Shown here: positions 42,210-50,644 of the stretch, piece by piece | Numbering within the stretch: the stretch's first letter is position 1 | Layout of the letters: each line of letters opens with the position of its first letter | DNA from: an uncultured Christensenellaceae bacterium | GTDB taxonomy: Bacteria > Bacillota > Clostridia > Christensenellales > Borkfalkiaceae | Reading direction: 5' to 3' | Assembly (NCBI GenBank): GCA_910586945.1 | Contig: CAJULO010000004.1 | Location: 1-64,000, forward strand | DNA: 64,000 bases | The notes under the pieces: model-generated | Databases searched by the model: none | What the model was told of the DNA's origin: nothing | The model's input: the letters and a program-made list of their open reading frames with translations, nothing else | Program-made: the position numbers and the translations under genes

Positions 42210-43160
42210 CTAGCGTACACCCTGTACAAGTTGAAAATTTTTATCGTAAATTGTCGCAATTTGACCAATACTTCCACTCTTTAAAAATACATAATAATCA
42301 AACAATTTATCTTGTAGTGCTGGCATCAACATCGGCATATTTTGTAAATCATCCATAGAAGTGGCATGCAATGTCGATATTATTTTAACACCACTATAAT
42401 ATGTCTGTAATAAAGTGGCAACTTCCTCTCTTGTTACAATTTCATCTGTAATGATAATATCTGGACGCATAGCACGCAATCCAAGTTGTAAAGCATCCTC
42501 TTTTTTAGCATAGCGTATCACATCTATACCACAACCAAGTTCAAGTGCTTGTCCACAATGTATAGCAGTAATTTCATTACGCTCATCACTTAATAAAATA
42601 TTAAATATTCCAAGTGTGGAAAGTTGTTTTGCTAAATCCCTCAAAATTGTTGTCTTGCCACAACCTGCACTAGAACAGAGCAAAATATTTGGTATCTCTT
42701 CCAAGTTGTTTCCTTTTTTCTCTCCTTCTCCTCTATTTCCTTGTGTATATAGACAAGCTTGCATTATCCCATCTGCTGCACCTACAACAGCATGTGGAAC
42801 ACGAATATTTAATGAGGTAATTTCTCTTATATTCTGTAATTGCTTCCCTTCATACACATATGCTCCAGCAAGACCAATTCTCTCTCCAAATTTGGCAGTT
42901 ATAAAACCTTGTTGAATCTGTTCAGTAACTGCATAAATAGAATAGTCGCTTGCTTTATAAATACACTCTTCAATATCTTGTAAAGTTGCTACAATTGCCA
43001 TATTTGCATTTAAACTTGTCCCAGTATTTGTCAAATAGATATATCGTCCGGCATAACTTATAACAACCGGTTGATTGACTCTCAACCGCATTTCATATAA
43101 CAAATTTGTATTTATATTTTGTATTGCAGTATATAATGACATCGGTAAAAAATCTAGCAT
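42210..43160 (-). CDS. spoIIIAA: Stage III sporulation protein AA (secretion-type ATPase)
   Basis: A 316-aa RecA-fold ATPase related to secretion ATPases (GspE/VirB11), proposed to power the SpoIIIA-SpoIIQ channel. The Walker A is SSAGCGKTT (near residue 152), the Walker B is IIITDE (near 225), and the arginine-rich MRLRVNQPV segment lies near the N-terminus. It is the first gene of the operon. The start has AGGTAGG upstream, and a sigma-E-like promoter may lie at 43220-43245. Confidence 0.95.
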   Translation of the reverse strand: MLDFLPMSLYTAIQNINTNLLYEMRLRVNQPVVISYAGRYIYLTNTGTSLNANMAIVATLQDIEECIYKASDYSIYAVTEQIQQGFITAKFGERIGLAGAYVYEGKQLQNIREITSLNIRVPHAVVGAADGIMQACLYTQGNRGEGEKKGNNLEEIPNILLCSSAGCGKTTILRDLAKQLSTLGIFNILLSDERNEITAIHCGQALELGCGIDVIRYAKKEDALQLGLRAMRPDIIITDEIVTREEVATLLQTYYSGVKIISTLHATSMDDLQNMPMLMPALQDKLFDYYVFLKSGSIGQIATIYDKNFQLVQGVR

Positions 43161-43219
43161 AGTAACCTACCTTTTTGTATTACTGTATACTATGCTTATC
43201 CATAGATATTTATACCAAA

Positions 43220-43245
43220 CTTGTATGTAAAGTTTCAAATATATC
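43220..43245 (-). promoter_or_regulatory. Possible sigma-E-type promoter of the spoIIIA operon
   Basis: The minus strand has GATATATT (complement of 43238-43245) and CATACAAG (complement of 43220-43227), resembling the sigma-E -35 and -10 elements. The spacing is shorter than ideal. It lies about 60 nt before the spoIIIAA start. In B. subtilis this operon depends on sigma-E. Confidence 0.3.
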
Positions 43246-43273
43246 TCTTTACAGATTTGCAAAAATTTGCAAT

Positions 43274-43306
43274 AAAAAAGACTGCTTGTATTAAGCAGTC
43301 TTTTTT
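43274..43306 (-). terminator. Terminator of the VTT-domain gene
   Basis: Fourteen-bp stem AAAAAAGACTGCTT with its complement and a 5-nt loop, T6 on both strands. The stop codon of the minus-strand gene lies at its edge. Confidence 0.85.
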
Positions 43307-44324
43307 ATTCAATTTTGTCTGGTGGTAAATTTTTATGCACTGTACTATCTTTTTCACGCGCTGTTTCTACTGTTTGATTTTCTTCTTTATCTATGTTTTC
43401 AGTCATTATATTTTGTGTTGCTTTTTTTGAGAATTTATTATTTATCCAAGTTTCAATCTGTTCCGCATACTTCCATAAATAAATCATGGCAATAATTACA
43501 CCAACAAAAATAATGCCCCATAATAGAATTCCCCACCACGTATTAAATGGAATAATTAAACCTTTTAATGCTAAACAACTCAGTACAATCGCTATTGCCC
43601 TTGATACTACTTGCATAACTATAAAGAAAGTGGATGACATTTTTGTAAGTCCAGCTACAAAACAGAGTATATCATCCGGAAAGAGTGGTAATAAAAACAT
43701 ACCTGTTAGTACTACTTTATCCTTTCCTTTTAATTTTTTTAACCATTTATCTAAATCATCTTTACCAACAATCCATGCAACAACTTTATATCCTAAAAGT
43801 TTACCAATATAAAATGCCACTATTGAACCCAGCATGATGCCTATAAAGCTATAGAGCATTGTCCACCAAACACCAAATAAATATACGCCTATCCCTATAG
43901 TAACTGTACTTGGAATAGGTAACACACAAACTTGTAAAAATTGTATAAATGTATAAATTATAGGTGGCCAAGCTCCAAATGTTTTAATCCATGCGGTTAA
44001 TTTTTCTTGTGAATTGATTGTATCATAAAAGCCAGTTTTCTGCATAATATATAGACCAATTAAACCTATAACAGCACATACAAATAAAGTAAATATTGAT
44101 TTATGTACTGCATCAATATGAAAGAAAAAAGTTACAACCATAGTTACATACAATAAGATAGATAAAATTATGCTTGTAGAGAGTATACCTATTGCATGTT
44201 TATAGATAAAACCTGCTTGAAATTGTAATATGCATAATATAAGAAAAATACAAGTCAAGACTGTAAAAATTGTCATACCACCAATCGGTATAATATACTG
44301 TTTCAATATGGATTTTTTTTGCAT
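43305..44324 (-). CDS. TVP38/TMEM64 (VTT domain) membrane protein
   Basis: A 339-aa polytopic membrane protein with about eight hydrophobic segments. The central VTT/DedA-like domain shows the IPSTVTIGIGVYLFG re-entrant segment (near residue 138), IGIMLGSIVAFYIGKLLGYK (near 160) and the GMFLLPLFPDDILCFVAGLT segment (near 208). The C-terminal tail (about 300-339) is charged and acidic. Family members move lipids or affect membrane homeostasis; the substrate is unknown. The start has AGGAG 8 nt upstream. Confidence 0.85.
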   Translation of the reverse strand: MQKKSILKQYIIPIGGMTIFTVLTCIFLILCILQFQAGFIYKHAIGILSTSIILSILLYVTMVVTFFFHIDAVHKSIFTLFVCAVIGLIGLYIMQKTGFYDTINSQEKLTAWIKTFGAWPPIIYTFIQFLQVCVLPIPSTVTIGIGVYLFGVWWTMLYSFIGIMLGSIVAFYIGKLLGYKVVAWIVGKDDLDKWLKKLKGKDKVVLTGMFLLPLFPDDILCFVAGLTKMSSTFFIVMQVVSRAIAIVLSCLALKGLIIPFNTWWGILLWGIIFVGVIIAMIYLWKYAEQIETWINNKFSKKATQNIMTENIDKEENQTVETAREKDSTVHKNLPPDKIE

Positions 44325-44410
44325 TCTATTCTCCTAGTTTACAATCTGTATGTGACATATATACTTTATAGTATAAGCAAATAAATTATAAAAATAATCT
44401 TTTGTAATAT

Positions 44411-44887
44411 TTAGACTTTATCTGTCAATTTTTGTATGGCATTTCTAGCCAAAAAATCACATCTGTTATTATATAAATTATCTGCGTGTCCCTTTACCTT
44501 TATAAATTGAACTTGATGTTCTCTAGTAAGGCTGATAAGTTCTTGCCAAAGGTCTATATTTAAAATTGCTTTACCATCTGCTTTTCGCCAACCTAATTTT
44601 TGCCAATTTTGTATCCACCCATTTTGAAAGGCATTGACCACATATGCAGAATCGCTATAAAGTTTTACAATACAAGGTCTTTTCAATTCCTTTAGAGCTG
44701 CAATTATTGCATATAACTCCATACGGTTATTTGTTGTCTGCAATGCACCCCCACTAATTTCCTTTTCAATCCCTCTATAGATTAAAACTGCTCCCCATCC
44801 TCCTGGCCCAGGATTTCCAGAACAAGCACCATCTGTATAAATTTCAAGTTCTTGCAAAGTTTGTCTGTCTATATGCATATTCGTCAT
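44411..44887 (-). CDS. rnhA: Ribonuclease HI
   Basis: A 158-aa ribonuclease that cleaves RNA in RNA-DNA hybrids. Catalytic residues are in the standard motifs: Asp in IYTDGACSGNPGPGGWG (residue 18), Glu in NNRMEL (near 57), Asp in YSDSAYV (near 79) and the late Asp in NNRCDFLAR (near 144). The KVKGHADN His loop is intact. It lies 60 nt downstream of proC. Confidence 0.95.
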   Translation of the reverse strand: MTNMHIDRQTLQELEIYTDGACSGNPGPGGWGAVLIYRGIEKEISGGALQTTNNRMELYAIIAALKELKRPCIVKLYSDSAYVVNAFQNGWIQNWQKLGWRKADGKAILNIDLWQELISLTREHQVQFIKVKGHADNLYNNRCDFLARNAIQKLTDKV

Positions 44888-44947
44888 CCCATATTTTTTG
44901 AACTGTTTGATACTCTAAAATGTTATTTTTATATTTTTTCTATGAAT

Positions 44948-45751
44948 TTAAGTATTTGATAGCTCTTTTGCACGATGCACACATGCAGCAACTGCATGGT
45001 CAACAGTTTCTTCAAAACCATCCTGCATAAAACTTTCAATCGCTTCAATAGTTGTCCCACCTTTACTACATACCGCACCAATTAAATCTGATAATGCACT
45101 ATTAAAATTTTTTTCAACCATTAAAGCTGCTCCTAATACTGTTTGAATCGCTAAAGTTTTACTCTCTTGTAATGTCAAGCCCTGTTTTACACCAGCTTCT
45201 GCTAACGCTTTTATAAATAAAAATACATATGCTGGCCCACTACCACTTATACCTGTTACAGCATCTATTTTACTTTCCTCTATCGCTATTACTTTACCTA
45301 TAGAAGAAAATATTTGTAAAATAAAATTTTTATCATTTTCTGTAAATCCAGCAAGTTCAATAGCTGTCATACCAGCAGAGATGGAAACGGGTAAGTTTGG
45401 CATCGCACGTGCAATTGTCTTTTTTTCTACAAATGCAGATTGTATTTTAGCAATGGATACGCCTGCCATAATAGAGATTATTTTTGTACAAGTACAGTTC
45501 TGCATTTCTGCCGCCACTGCATTAAAATTTTGTGGTTTGATAGCAAATAACAAATATTCCGCCTTGTTTGCAACTTCTAAACAGGAATTTGCTATAGCAA
45601 CACCTTCTTTTTTTAGCTGCTCCATTTGTTGTAAATTTATATCATACACAATAATATTATCAGCAGATATTAAATTATTTTGCAAAATGCCTTGCAAAAT
45701 AGCTTTTGCCATAAATCCAGTGCCGATTACGCCTAGTTGATATTTTTTCAT
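44948..45751 (-). CDS. proC: Pyrroline-5-carboxylate reductase
   Basis: The last enzyme of proline synthesis, reducing P5C with NAD(P)H. The 267-aa protein has the Rossmann GTGFMAKAI motif (residues 10-18), a FAIKPQNF segment near 70, ARAMPNLP near 115 and the C-terminal signature GSGPAYVFLFIKALAEAG (near 167-184). The start has GAGG upstream. It diverges from the SRP RNA gene. Confidence 0.95.
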   Translation of the reverse strand: MKKYQLGVIGTGFMAKAILQGILQNNLISADNIIVYDINLQQMEQLKKEGVAIANSCLEVANKAEYLLFAIKPQNFNAVAAEMQNCTCTKIISIMAGVSIAKIQSAFVEKKTIARAMPNLPVSISAGMTAIELAGFTENDKNFILQIFSSIGKVIAIEESKIDAVTGISGSGPAYVFLFIKALAEAGVKQGLTLQESKTLAIQTVLGAALMVEKNFNSALSDLIGAVCSKGGTTIEAIESFMQDGFEETVDHAVAACVHRAKELSNT

Positions 45752-45904
45752 ATATACCTCAATTTCATTTTAATAATTATAGCAAAAATATATTGCATTG
45801 TCAACCTATAAATTTTGTCATAGTGTGCTTTATAAACGGCGCTAAAAAAATTCTTTACAATAAATAAAAAGTTTATTTTACAACAAAATACACGAAAAAA
45901 TTAC

Positions 45905-45933
45905 TTGCAAATTTGAAAAGAATATGTTATACT
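45905..45933 (+). promoter_or_regulatory. Promoter of the SRP RNA
   Basis: TTGCAA (45905-45910), 17-bp spacer carrying TGT just before the -10 box, and TATACT (45928-45933). The RNA 5' end is about 8 nt further on. Confidence 0.8.
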
Positions 45934-45940
45934 TATTATA

Positions 45941-46208
45941 GCCGTGCTAGGTGGGGAGTTAGCGGTGCCCTGTATCTGCAATCCGCTATAGCAGAACGGA
46001 ATTACCTCTCTAGGGATAGTTTGTGGAAAGCCGAGCTTTGCAAGGAATGTTGATTTTAAGGTCTTATGCAACACATAACCGTGAACCGTGTCAGGATAGG
46101 AATATAGCAGCACTAAGCGGAGCTATGGGTGTGCCATAAGGTAGCTTTAAAGGAGTAACCTACAAGGTTGCCGATTCGGCAGGTTATTTCAAAATTGGTT
46201 GCACGGTC
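45941..46208 (+). ncRNA. ffs: Signal recognition particle RNA, large bacterial type
   Basis: About 268 nt beginning GCCGTGC and ending GCACGGT, which pair to close the molecule. The 5' part has the Alu-domain hallmark (GGTGGGGAGTTAGCGGTGCC, then CTGTA), and the S domain has the conserved GTCAGG...GGAA...AGCAGCACTAAG helix 8 at about 46090-46118. This is the Bacillus/Clostridia form with an Alu domain. It binds Ffh for co-translational membrane targeting. The 3' terminator follows at 46232. Ends are set to within a few bases. Confidence 0.93.
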
Positions 46209-46231
46209 TTTATTTATTTGGATATTTTTAT

Positions 46232-46269
46232 AAGTGCATTTAATAAGAAGGATAAATGCACTTTTTTTC
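46232..46269 (+). terminator. Terminator of the SRP RNA
   Basis: Eleven-bp stem AAGTGCATTTA/TAAATGCACTT with a 10-nt loop followed by seven T in total. Confidence 0.85.
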
Positions 46270-46555
46270 TATTTGTTGTCGAATAATTTTTTTTCCTTTA
46301 CTATTTTGTCTTATACTCCACTTGATTTTCAATTTACTTTTCTCTTTCTACAAGCAGTTGGATGTGTAATATTGCATATAATGAATATCCCTTCTTATTA
46401 CAAAATCAACTCATCTTTTAGCACTAGTATTCTACTTCGCCTATTATGGTGCCTATATATTTTGTAAACTTATGGGAATTTTTCGATAATTTAAATCTAT
46501 ATGTGTATTCTTTTGTGCATTTCTATATGATTTATTATACATTTATTTGAAGAAA
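46270..46555. other. AT-rich intergenic region, nothing recognised
   Basis: An open frame of 77 codons on the plus strand begins inside the SRP RNA terminator and has no protein-like composition or Shine-Dalgarno. I see no gene, RNA or repeat that I can support. Confidence 0.5.
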
Positions 46556-46592
46556 CAATAAAGACAGATAACATAGCTATCTGTCTTTATTG
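46556..46592 (-). terminator. Terminator of the SDR gene
   Basis: Fifteen-bp stem CAATAAAGACAGATA with its exact complement and a 7-nt loop. It includes the last bases of the minus-strand gene and is followed by TTTCTTC. Confidence 0.75.
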
Positions 46593-47414
46593 TTTATAGA
46601 TTCTTTTATTGATATAGTGCATTGCTTTTATGGGGAGCACTCTATCCGCTACAGCAAAAAGCTTGCTTTTTATACCACAATGTAAAAAAGTCGGTAAATG
46701 TTTTTGTGCAAGAGCATCAATCACTTTTTTAGCAACATCACTCGCTGATAGACCATTTTGTTCCATATTAGCAAGTACTGTTGTTGCCTTTTTGATATTT
46801 GTTGTATAATCTTTTGTCTCCTCTTCAGCATACATCTTTCTTTTATAGGTAAAGTTTGTAGCTGTACTTGTCGGTAATACACAGCAAACTTCAATTGCAT
46901 ATGGCGAAAGTTCAACTGATAATCCTTTAGCAAGCATATTTAATGCCGCCTTAGAGCTACTATAGAAACTATCAAAGGCAATCGGTAAAATTGCGTTACT
47001 GCAACTAATAAATAAAATTTTACCACCGTACTGTTTCATTTTAGGCAATACTTTTTGCACTATCTGCACTGCTCCAAAATAATTGACCTGCATAAGATAT
47101 TGATAATCTTTTTCCTTTGCATATTCTACAGAACTTGCCATAGAGAAAGCTGCTGCATAAATTAAAATATCAATATTCGCAACATTTTCCAATATTGCAT
47201 CAATTGCAGCATTGAATGTCTCCCGATTGCTAATATCTGCAATATAATTTTCAACTCCATCTAAAAGGCAATGTGTACGCGATATATTAAATACTCTATA
47301 ATTTTTGGTAAGTAATCGTAATGCAATTTCATATCCGATACCAGAAGATGCTCCAACAAGAACAACAACATTTTTCGCTTTTGTAGTTATTTGTTCGTAC
47401 TTGTTATTTTCCAT
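46587..47414 (-). CDS. Short-chain dehydrogenase/reductase (SDR) family protein
   Basis: A 275-aa classical SDR oxidoreductase. The cofactor motif is GASSGIG (about residues 18-24), the NNAG-like position reads IYAAAFS (near 86), the catalytic Ser is in LFISCSNA (near 134) and YSSSK gives Tyr and Lys (near 148-152). The substrate is unknown. Asn-Arg or Arg residues after beta-2 (NISRTH) leave NADPH or NADH open. ATG 47414 is preferred over a TTG at 47432; no strong Shine-Dalgarno is seen. It stands alone with its own terminator. Confidence 0.85.
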   Translation of the reverse strand: MENNKYEQITTKAKNVVVLVGASSGIGYEIALRLLTKNYRVFNISRTHCLLDGVENYIADISNRETFNAAIDAILENVANIDILIYAAAFSMASSVEYAKEKDYQYLMQVNYFGAVQIVQKVLPKMKQYGGKILFISCSNAILPIAFDSFYSSSKAALNMLAKGLSVELSPYAIEVCCVLPTSTATNFTYKRKMYAEEETKDYTTNIKKATTVLANMEQNGLSASDVAKKVIDALAQKHLPTFLHCGIKSKLFAVADRVLPIKAMHYINKRIYKQ

Positions 47415-47492
47415 ACAGCTAGCATATAACAATTTTTACTTTTTATACATTATATTAACCATTTACATATATATTTTCTTAGTCAAGAACGC

Positions 47493-48362
47493 TTAAAGAG
47501 CAATATCCAATACCATCATCAGAACAAATCCAAAAATCACACTAAAAGTTGCTAATTTTTTGCCAACTGCAACGGCATCAGGCAATAACTCGACACATGC
47601 TACAGCGACCATAGCACCTGCCGAGAATGCCAATGCCCATGGTAAAATTGTCGTAATTGCCGTTACTGCAAATGCTCCAATTACACCAGCAAAAATTTCC
47701 ACTAAACCGGAAAATTGTCCTAAAAAAAAGGACCTATTCAGTGATGTACCCTCTCTTCTTTCACAAAGTGCAACACACATCCCTTCTGGAAAATTTTGTA
47801 TTCCAATGCCAATAGTCAACATGATTGCAGACATTAACATAGCCATATTTACATCTCCTGTAAGTGAACCAAAAGCAACACCTACTGCAAATCCTTCCGG
47901 TATATTATGCAATGTCATTGCTAAAAAAGTATGCTTAGCTCCATTTTTCGCTTTTGACTGATTTTGCTGTAAATTTGCTATAATTTTTTGTCTATTTTGT
48001 ATACTATTCTCTATTCTACTTTCTGTTGCTATATGCACTAAATCCGATTTCTTTTTTTTGCAAATTAAAAAAAAGAAATCGGTAAGACAGATAAAAAGTC
48101 CGCCAATTAAAAAACTTAATCCAAGTATCCACCAAGTATTTTTGTTCCCTTCTAACTGCTCTGCTGCCGGTTGTAATAACGAGTAAAAACTTGCAGCAAG
48201 CATAACTCCTGCGGCAACACCTTGCATACAGCCTAAAACTTTTTTATTCTCTTTTTTAAAAAAGTAGACACATGCTGCCCCTATTGCAGTTAAAGCATAA
48301 GTAAAACAGGTCGCTATCAATGCCTGTATCCATACTGGTAAACTAGCAAACCAATTTAACAT
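47493..48362 (-). CDS. ZIP family metal transporter
   Basis: A 289-aa membrane protein with about eight segments. The binuclear metal site motifs are clear: HNIPEG in segment IV (near residue 152) and NFPEG in segment V (near 191). A long cytoplasmic loop (about 100-140) is charged and has a few His. The sequence is closest in feel to the GufA/ZIP11-like bacterial branch, which takes up Zn2+ and other divalent ions; selectivity is not readable. The start has AGGAG upstream. Confidence 0.9.
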   Translation of the reverse strand: MLNWFASLPVWIQALIATCFTYALTAIGAACVYFFKKENKKVLGCMQGVAAGVMLAASFYSLLQPAAEQLEGNKNTWWILGLSFLIGGLFICLTDFFFLICKKKKSDLVHIATESRIENSIQNRQKIIANLQQNQSKAKNGAKHTFLAMTLHNIPEGFAVGVAFGSLTGDVNMAMLMSAIMLTIGIGIQNFPEGMCVALCERREGTSLNRSFFLGQFSGLVEIFAGVIGAFAVTAITTILPWALAFSAGAMVAVACVELLPDAVAVGKKLATFSVIFGFVLMMVLDIAL

Positions 48363-48510
48363 ACTTTTCTCCTTCGTAATTATTTTCTACTATTTTATAT
48401 ATGCCATTCTCTTGCTTAAGTGTTCATCTTGCATCCTAGCCATACAAATATTCTCTTTTTACGGATATTTTTCTATTTTTCCCTAAAATAGTAACTACTT
48501 TATCAAAATA

Positions 48511-49072
48511 TTATTAGTTATCATAAATGGAAGTTCTGCCACATTTTCACAATCTAAAAATATCTCTTGCTTCCAAAGTGTTGCACGCTTTCCTCAGTTG
48601 TCAATTATGCTGCTTCAAAAGCGTGAAACCAAGTATGGATAAATCTTTATATTTTAGCACTGATTTCTTTAATTTTTCTAATACATTTACAAGTTTTCTT
48701 TCTATAACATTAAGTCCATATCAATCAAAATAATTTCACTGTTATCAGTAGCATAACAGGAAGTCGCTCCTAAATCTATAATAGCTGCTTCTGGAGGTTA
48801 TTTGGCATATGCTTTTATATGTGCCATTATAGCATCTTGCACTTCCCTTTCATACTTTTACATATCATTATAATTGATGTCATCTTTAAATTTCTACAAT
48901 ACATCAATTTGCTCTTGCGTAATTAGTAAGTCAAGTTCTTTTTTTGCTTTTTCTAAAGCAATCCAACATTTTCGCCAAAGTTTATTTTTGGTGTCATTAA
49001 AAAAATATTTTTTATTTCAGAACTTGCATAGTATATAAATAAAGCATTCGTATAAATTGTAGTATCCAAAAT
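48511..49072 (-). pseudogene. purB: Decayed N-terminal fragment of adenylosuccinate lyase (purB)
   Basis: No open frame survives, but joining minus-strand frames gives clear PurB blocks in order: ALFIYYASSEIKNIF (about 49040), WIALEKAKKELDLLITQEQI (about 48900-48965), DDINY, AHIKAYA, the IIDLGATSCYATDN block (about 48750), YKDLSILGFT (about 48630) and ATLWKQEIFLDCENV (about 48540). At least five stops and three frameshifts interrupt it, the start codon reads ATT after GAGG, and only the first third of the gene is left. It is a dead gene; a functional purB must lie elsewhere or the step is lost. Confidence 0.82.
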
Positions 49073-49171
49073 AGTTACCTCAATTTTTACAATTTTATAT
49101 ATGTATATATATACTATACTAAAAAATAGAAAAAAGTAAAGTAAAGTTTTCTGTTATTTTTATAAAAAAGC

Positions 49172-49200
49172 TTGCAATAATAGAAAAATAATAGTATAAT
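49172..49200 (+). promoter_or_regulatory. Promoter of tRNA-Leu
   Basis: TTGCAA (49172-49177), 17-bp spacer and perfect TATAAT (49195-49200); the tRNA 5' end is 13 nt after the -10 box. Confidence 0.8.
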
Positions 49201-49212
49201 AAAAATATATTT

Positions 49213-49299
49213 GCCGCTGTGGTGAAATTGGCAGACGCGCTGGACTCAAAATCCAGTGGTAGCGATACCGTGTCGGTTCGAGTCCGACCAGCGGCACCA
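49213..49299 (+). tRNA. tRNA-Leu (anticodon CAA)
   Basis: An 87-nt class II tRNA with acceptor stem GCCGCTG/CAGCGGC, anticodon stem CTGGA/TCCAG and loop CTCAAAA (anticodon CAA, reading TTG). It has a long variable arm and a T arm with a TTCGAGT loop. The discriminator is A and CCA is encoded. Confidence 0.96.
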
Positions 49300-49356
49300 A
49301 ACCTTTAAAAACTGAACCAATTATACTAGTAAATTTTACTATTTTAATTGTTCATT

Positions 49357-49393
49357 TCTAAAAAAGAGAGTATCAACTACTCTCTTTTTTAGA
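49357..49393 (+). terminator. Terminator of tRNA-Leu
   Basis: Sixteen-bp stem TCTAAAAAAGAGAGTA with its complement and a 5-nt loop; T6 is contained in the 3' arm. Confidence 0.8.
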
Positions 49394-49431
49394 ATAGAAT
49401 ATAGATGTAAAATTAAAGGAAGAATTTTATC

Positions 49432-50360
49432 GTGAACAATAAAGAACGAAAAATATTTTGGGATATGCTTAAAAGTCTAGATGGACAAGATAAACAAAAA
49501 GATTTTGAAAAATTGAAGTCTACAATGCATTATCCAAAAGAACTTTGTAAATTTAAAAGCATTGATACTTATTCACTTCTTGGACTGCAAACAAATCAAC
49601 TATATATTCCTTCTGCAGATAAGTATGATGATCCTTTCGATACTTATTTGTATATTAACTGGGCAAAAATAAATGAAATGCATAATTCTTTAAAAAATAA
49701 TATTCTATTCGCATTTGAAAAATATTGTATTGACTATAATGAACAATTTTCAGATAAAAGCTTTCAAGATTATAAAGCTTCTATTGAAAATAAAAGCATC
49801 CACCAAAAAATCATACAATCACTTAAAAGCAATCGTTTAGAAATTCAAAAAATATCAAAATCAATATCTTTTGCAGAAGACTTTAAAAATGAAACTTTAT
49901 GGCTAAAATATGCAAATACTCTAAAGGATTTTGTTTAATTTATGATTTAAACGAGAAACTCCCAACTATTGAAAAAAATTTATTTCCTATTTATTATTCT
50001 TCTATACCATATGATGCTACAACATATGCAATCTACCTTGAATTATTTAAACATCAAAATAATGAGAACAATAAAGCAATCCTTACTGAATTTAAAAAAC
50101 AAACTCCATATGATGATCTTAAAGTTTCTTTAATTAAAAAAGAATGTCATTACTATGACCAAGAATGGAGATATTTATCTCCTAATTCAAATGAAGAATA
50201 TTTAGAATGGAAACCAAGTAAAATTATTATAGGATTACGAACCCCTAAACATCATATTGAACTTATCAAAAATTCTGCAAAAATAGCTGATATTCAAAAT
50301 ATTTATCAAGTTTATATAAATTTATCAGACGAACTTGATATTTTACATGTAAATTTTTAA
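49432..50360 (+). pseudogene. DUF2971 family protein, split by a frameshift
   Basis: Two overlapping frames (49432-49938 and about 49899-50360) form one DUF2971-like protein of about 308 residues. The first has the family's YSLLGLQ...ADKYDDPFDTYLY segment and ends ETLWLKYANTLKDFV; the second continues KGFCLIYDL, the expected partner of LWxKYAN. A one-base deletion in an AAAGG(G)A run at about 49923-49928 explains the break. The start is GTG (49432) after AAGGA. DUF2971 function is unknown, though members are common in accessory and defence-rich regions. A real lesion, a sequencing error and programmed shifting are all possible. Confidence 0.75.
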
Positions 50361-50368
50361 TATATTAT

Positions 50369-50400
50369 AAAAAGGAGTAGCATTTTAGCTACTCCTTTTT
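50369..50400. terminator. Bidirectional terminator after DUF2971
   Basis: Thirteen-bp stem AAAAAGGAGTAGC with its complement and a 6-nt loop, followed by T on the plus strand and A/T-rich sequence on the minus strand. Confidence 0.8.
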
Positions 50401-50644
50401 TCTACTACTTTTTAAGCATTATATAAATTTCAATTAAATTTCGTTTTTTTCATTTAGAGAATACTTGTTTAAATTGTGCATTATCATTTATTATATGTAT
50501 TCTATAATTTGCAGGCAAAATTCTAAAGATAAATTACTAATATTGAAAATATTTTATTAAATAAATTAATCAGTTTTAATAAGCTATAAACTCCTTTTAA
50601 TATTATTTAATGATATATAAGGTACTATGTATAACATAAATTAT
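50401..50644. other. Intergenic region with a possible degraded coding remnant
   Basis: On the minus strand, AAAAGGAG at about 50593-50600 precedes no open frame, but near 50460-50525 one frame reads a protein-like LPANYRIHIINDNAQFKQVF. Stops occur just before it. It may be the end of a decayed gene downstream of the OLD operon; I cannot name a family. Confidence 0.3.

Noticed and set aside
38352..43160. Possible type II/III secretion system
   Set aside because: The ring-building and ATPase genes are in the exact order of the sporulation spoIIIAA-AH operon.
45901..46113. Open frame of 70 codons on the minus strand
   Set aside because: It is antisense to the SRP RNA, whose structure and promoter are clear.
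46234..46467. Open frame of 77 codons on the plus strand
   Set aside because: It starts inside the SRP RNA terminator, lacks a Shine-Dalgarno and has a composition typical of random AT-rich frames.
48527..48733. Open frame of 68 codons on the plus strand
   Set aside because: It is the antisense of the decayed purB fragment.
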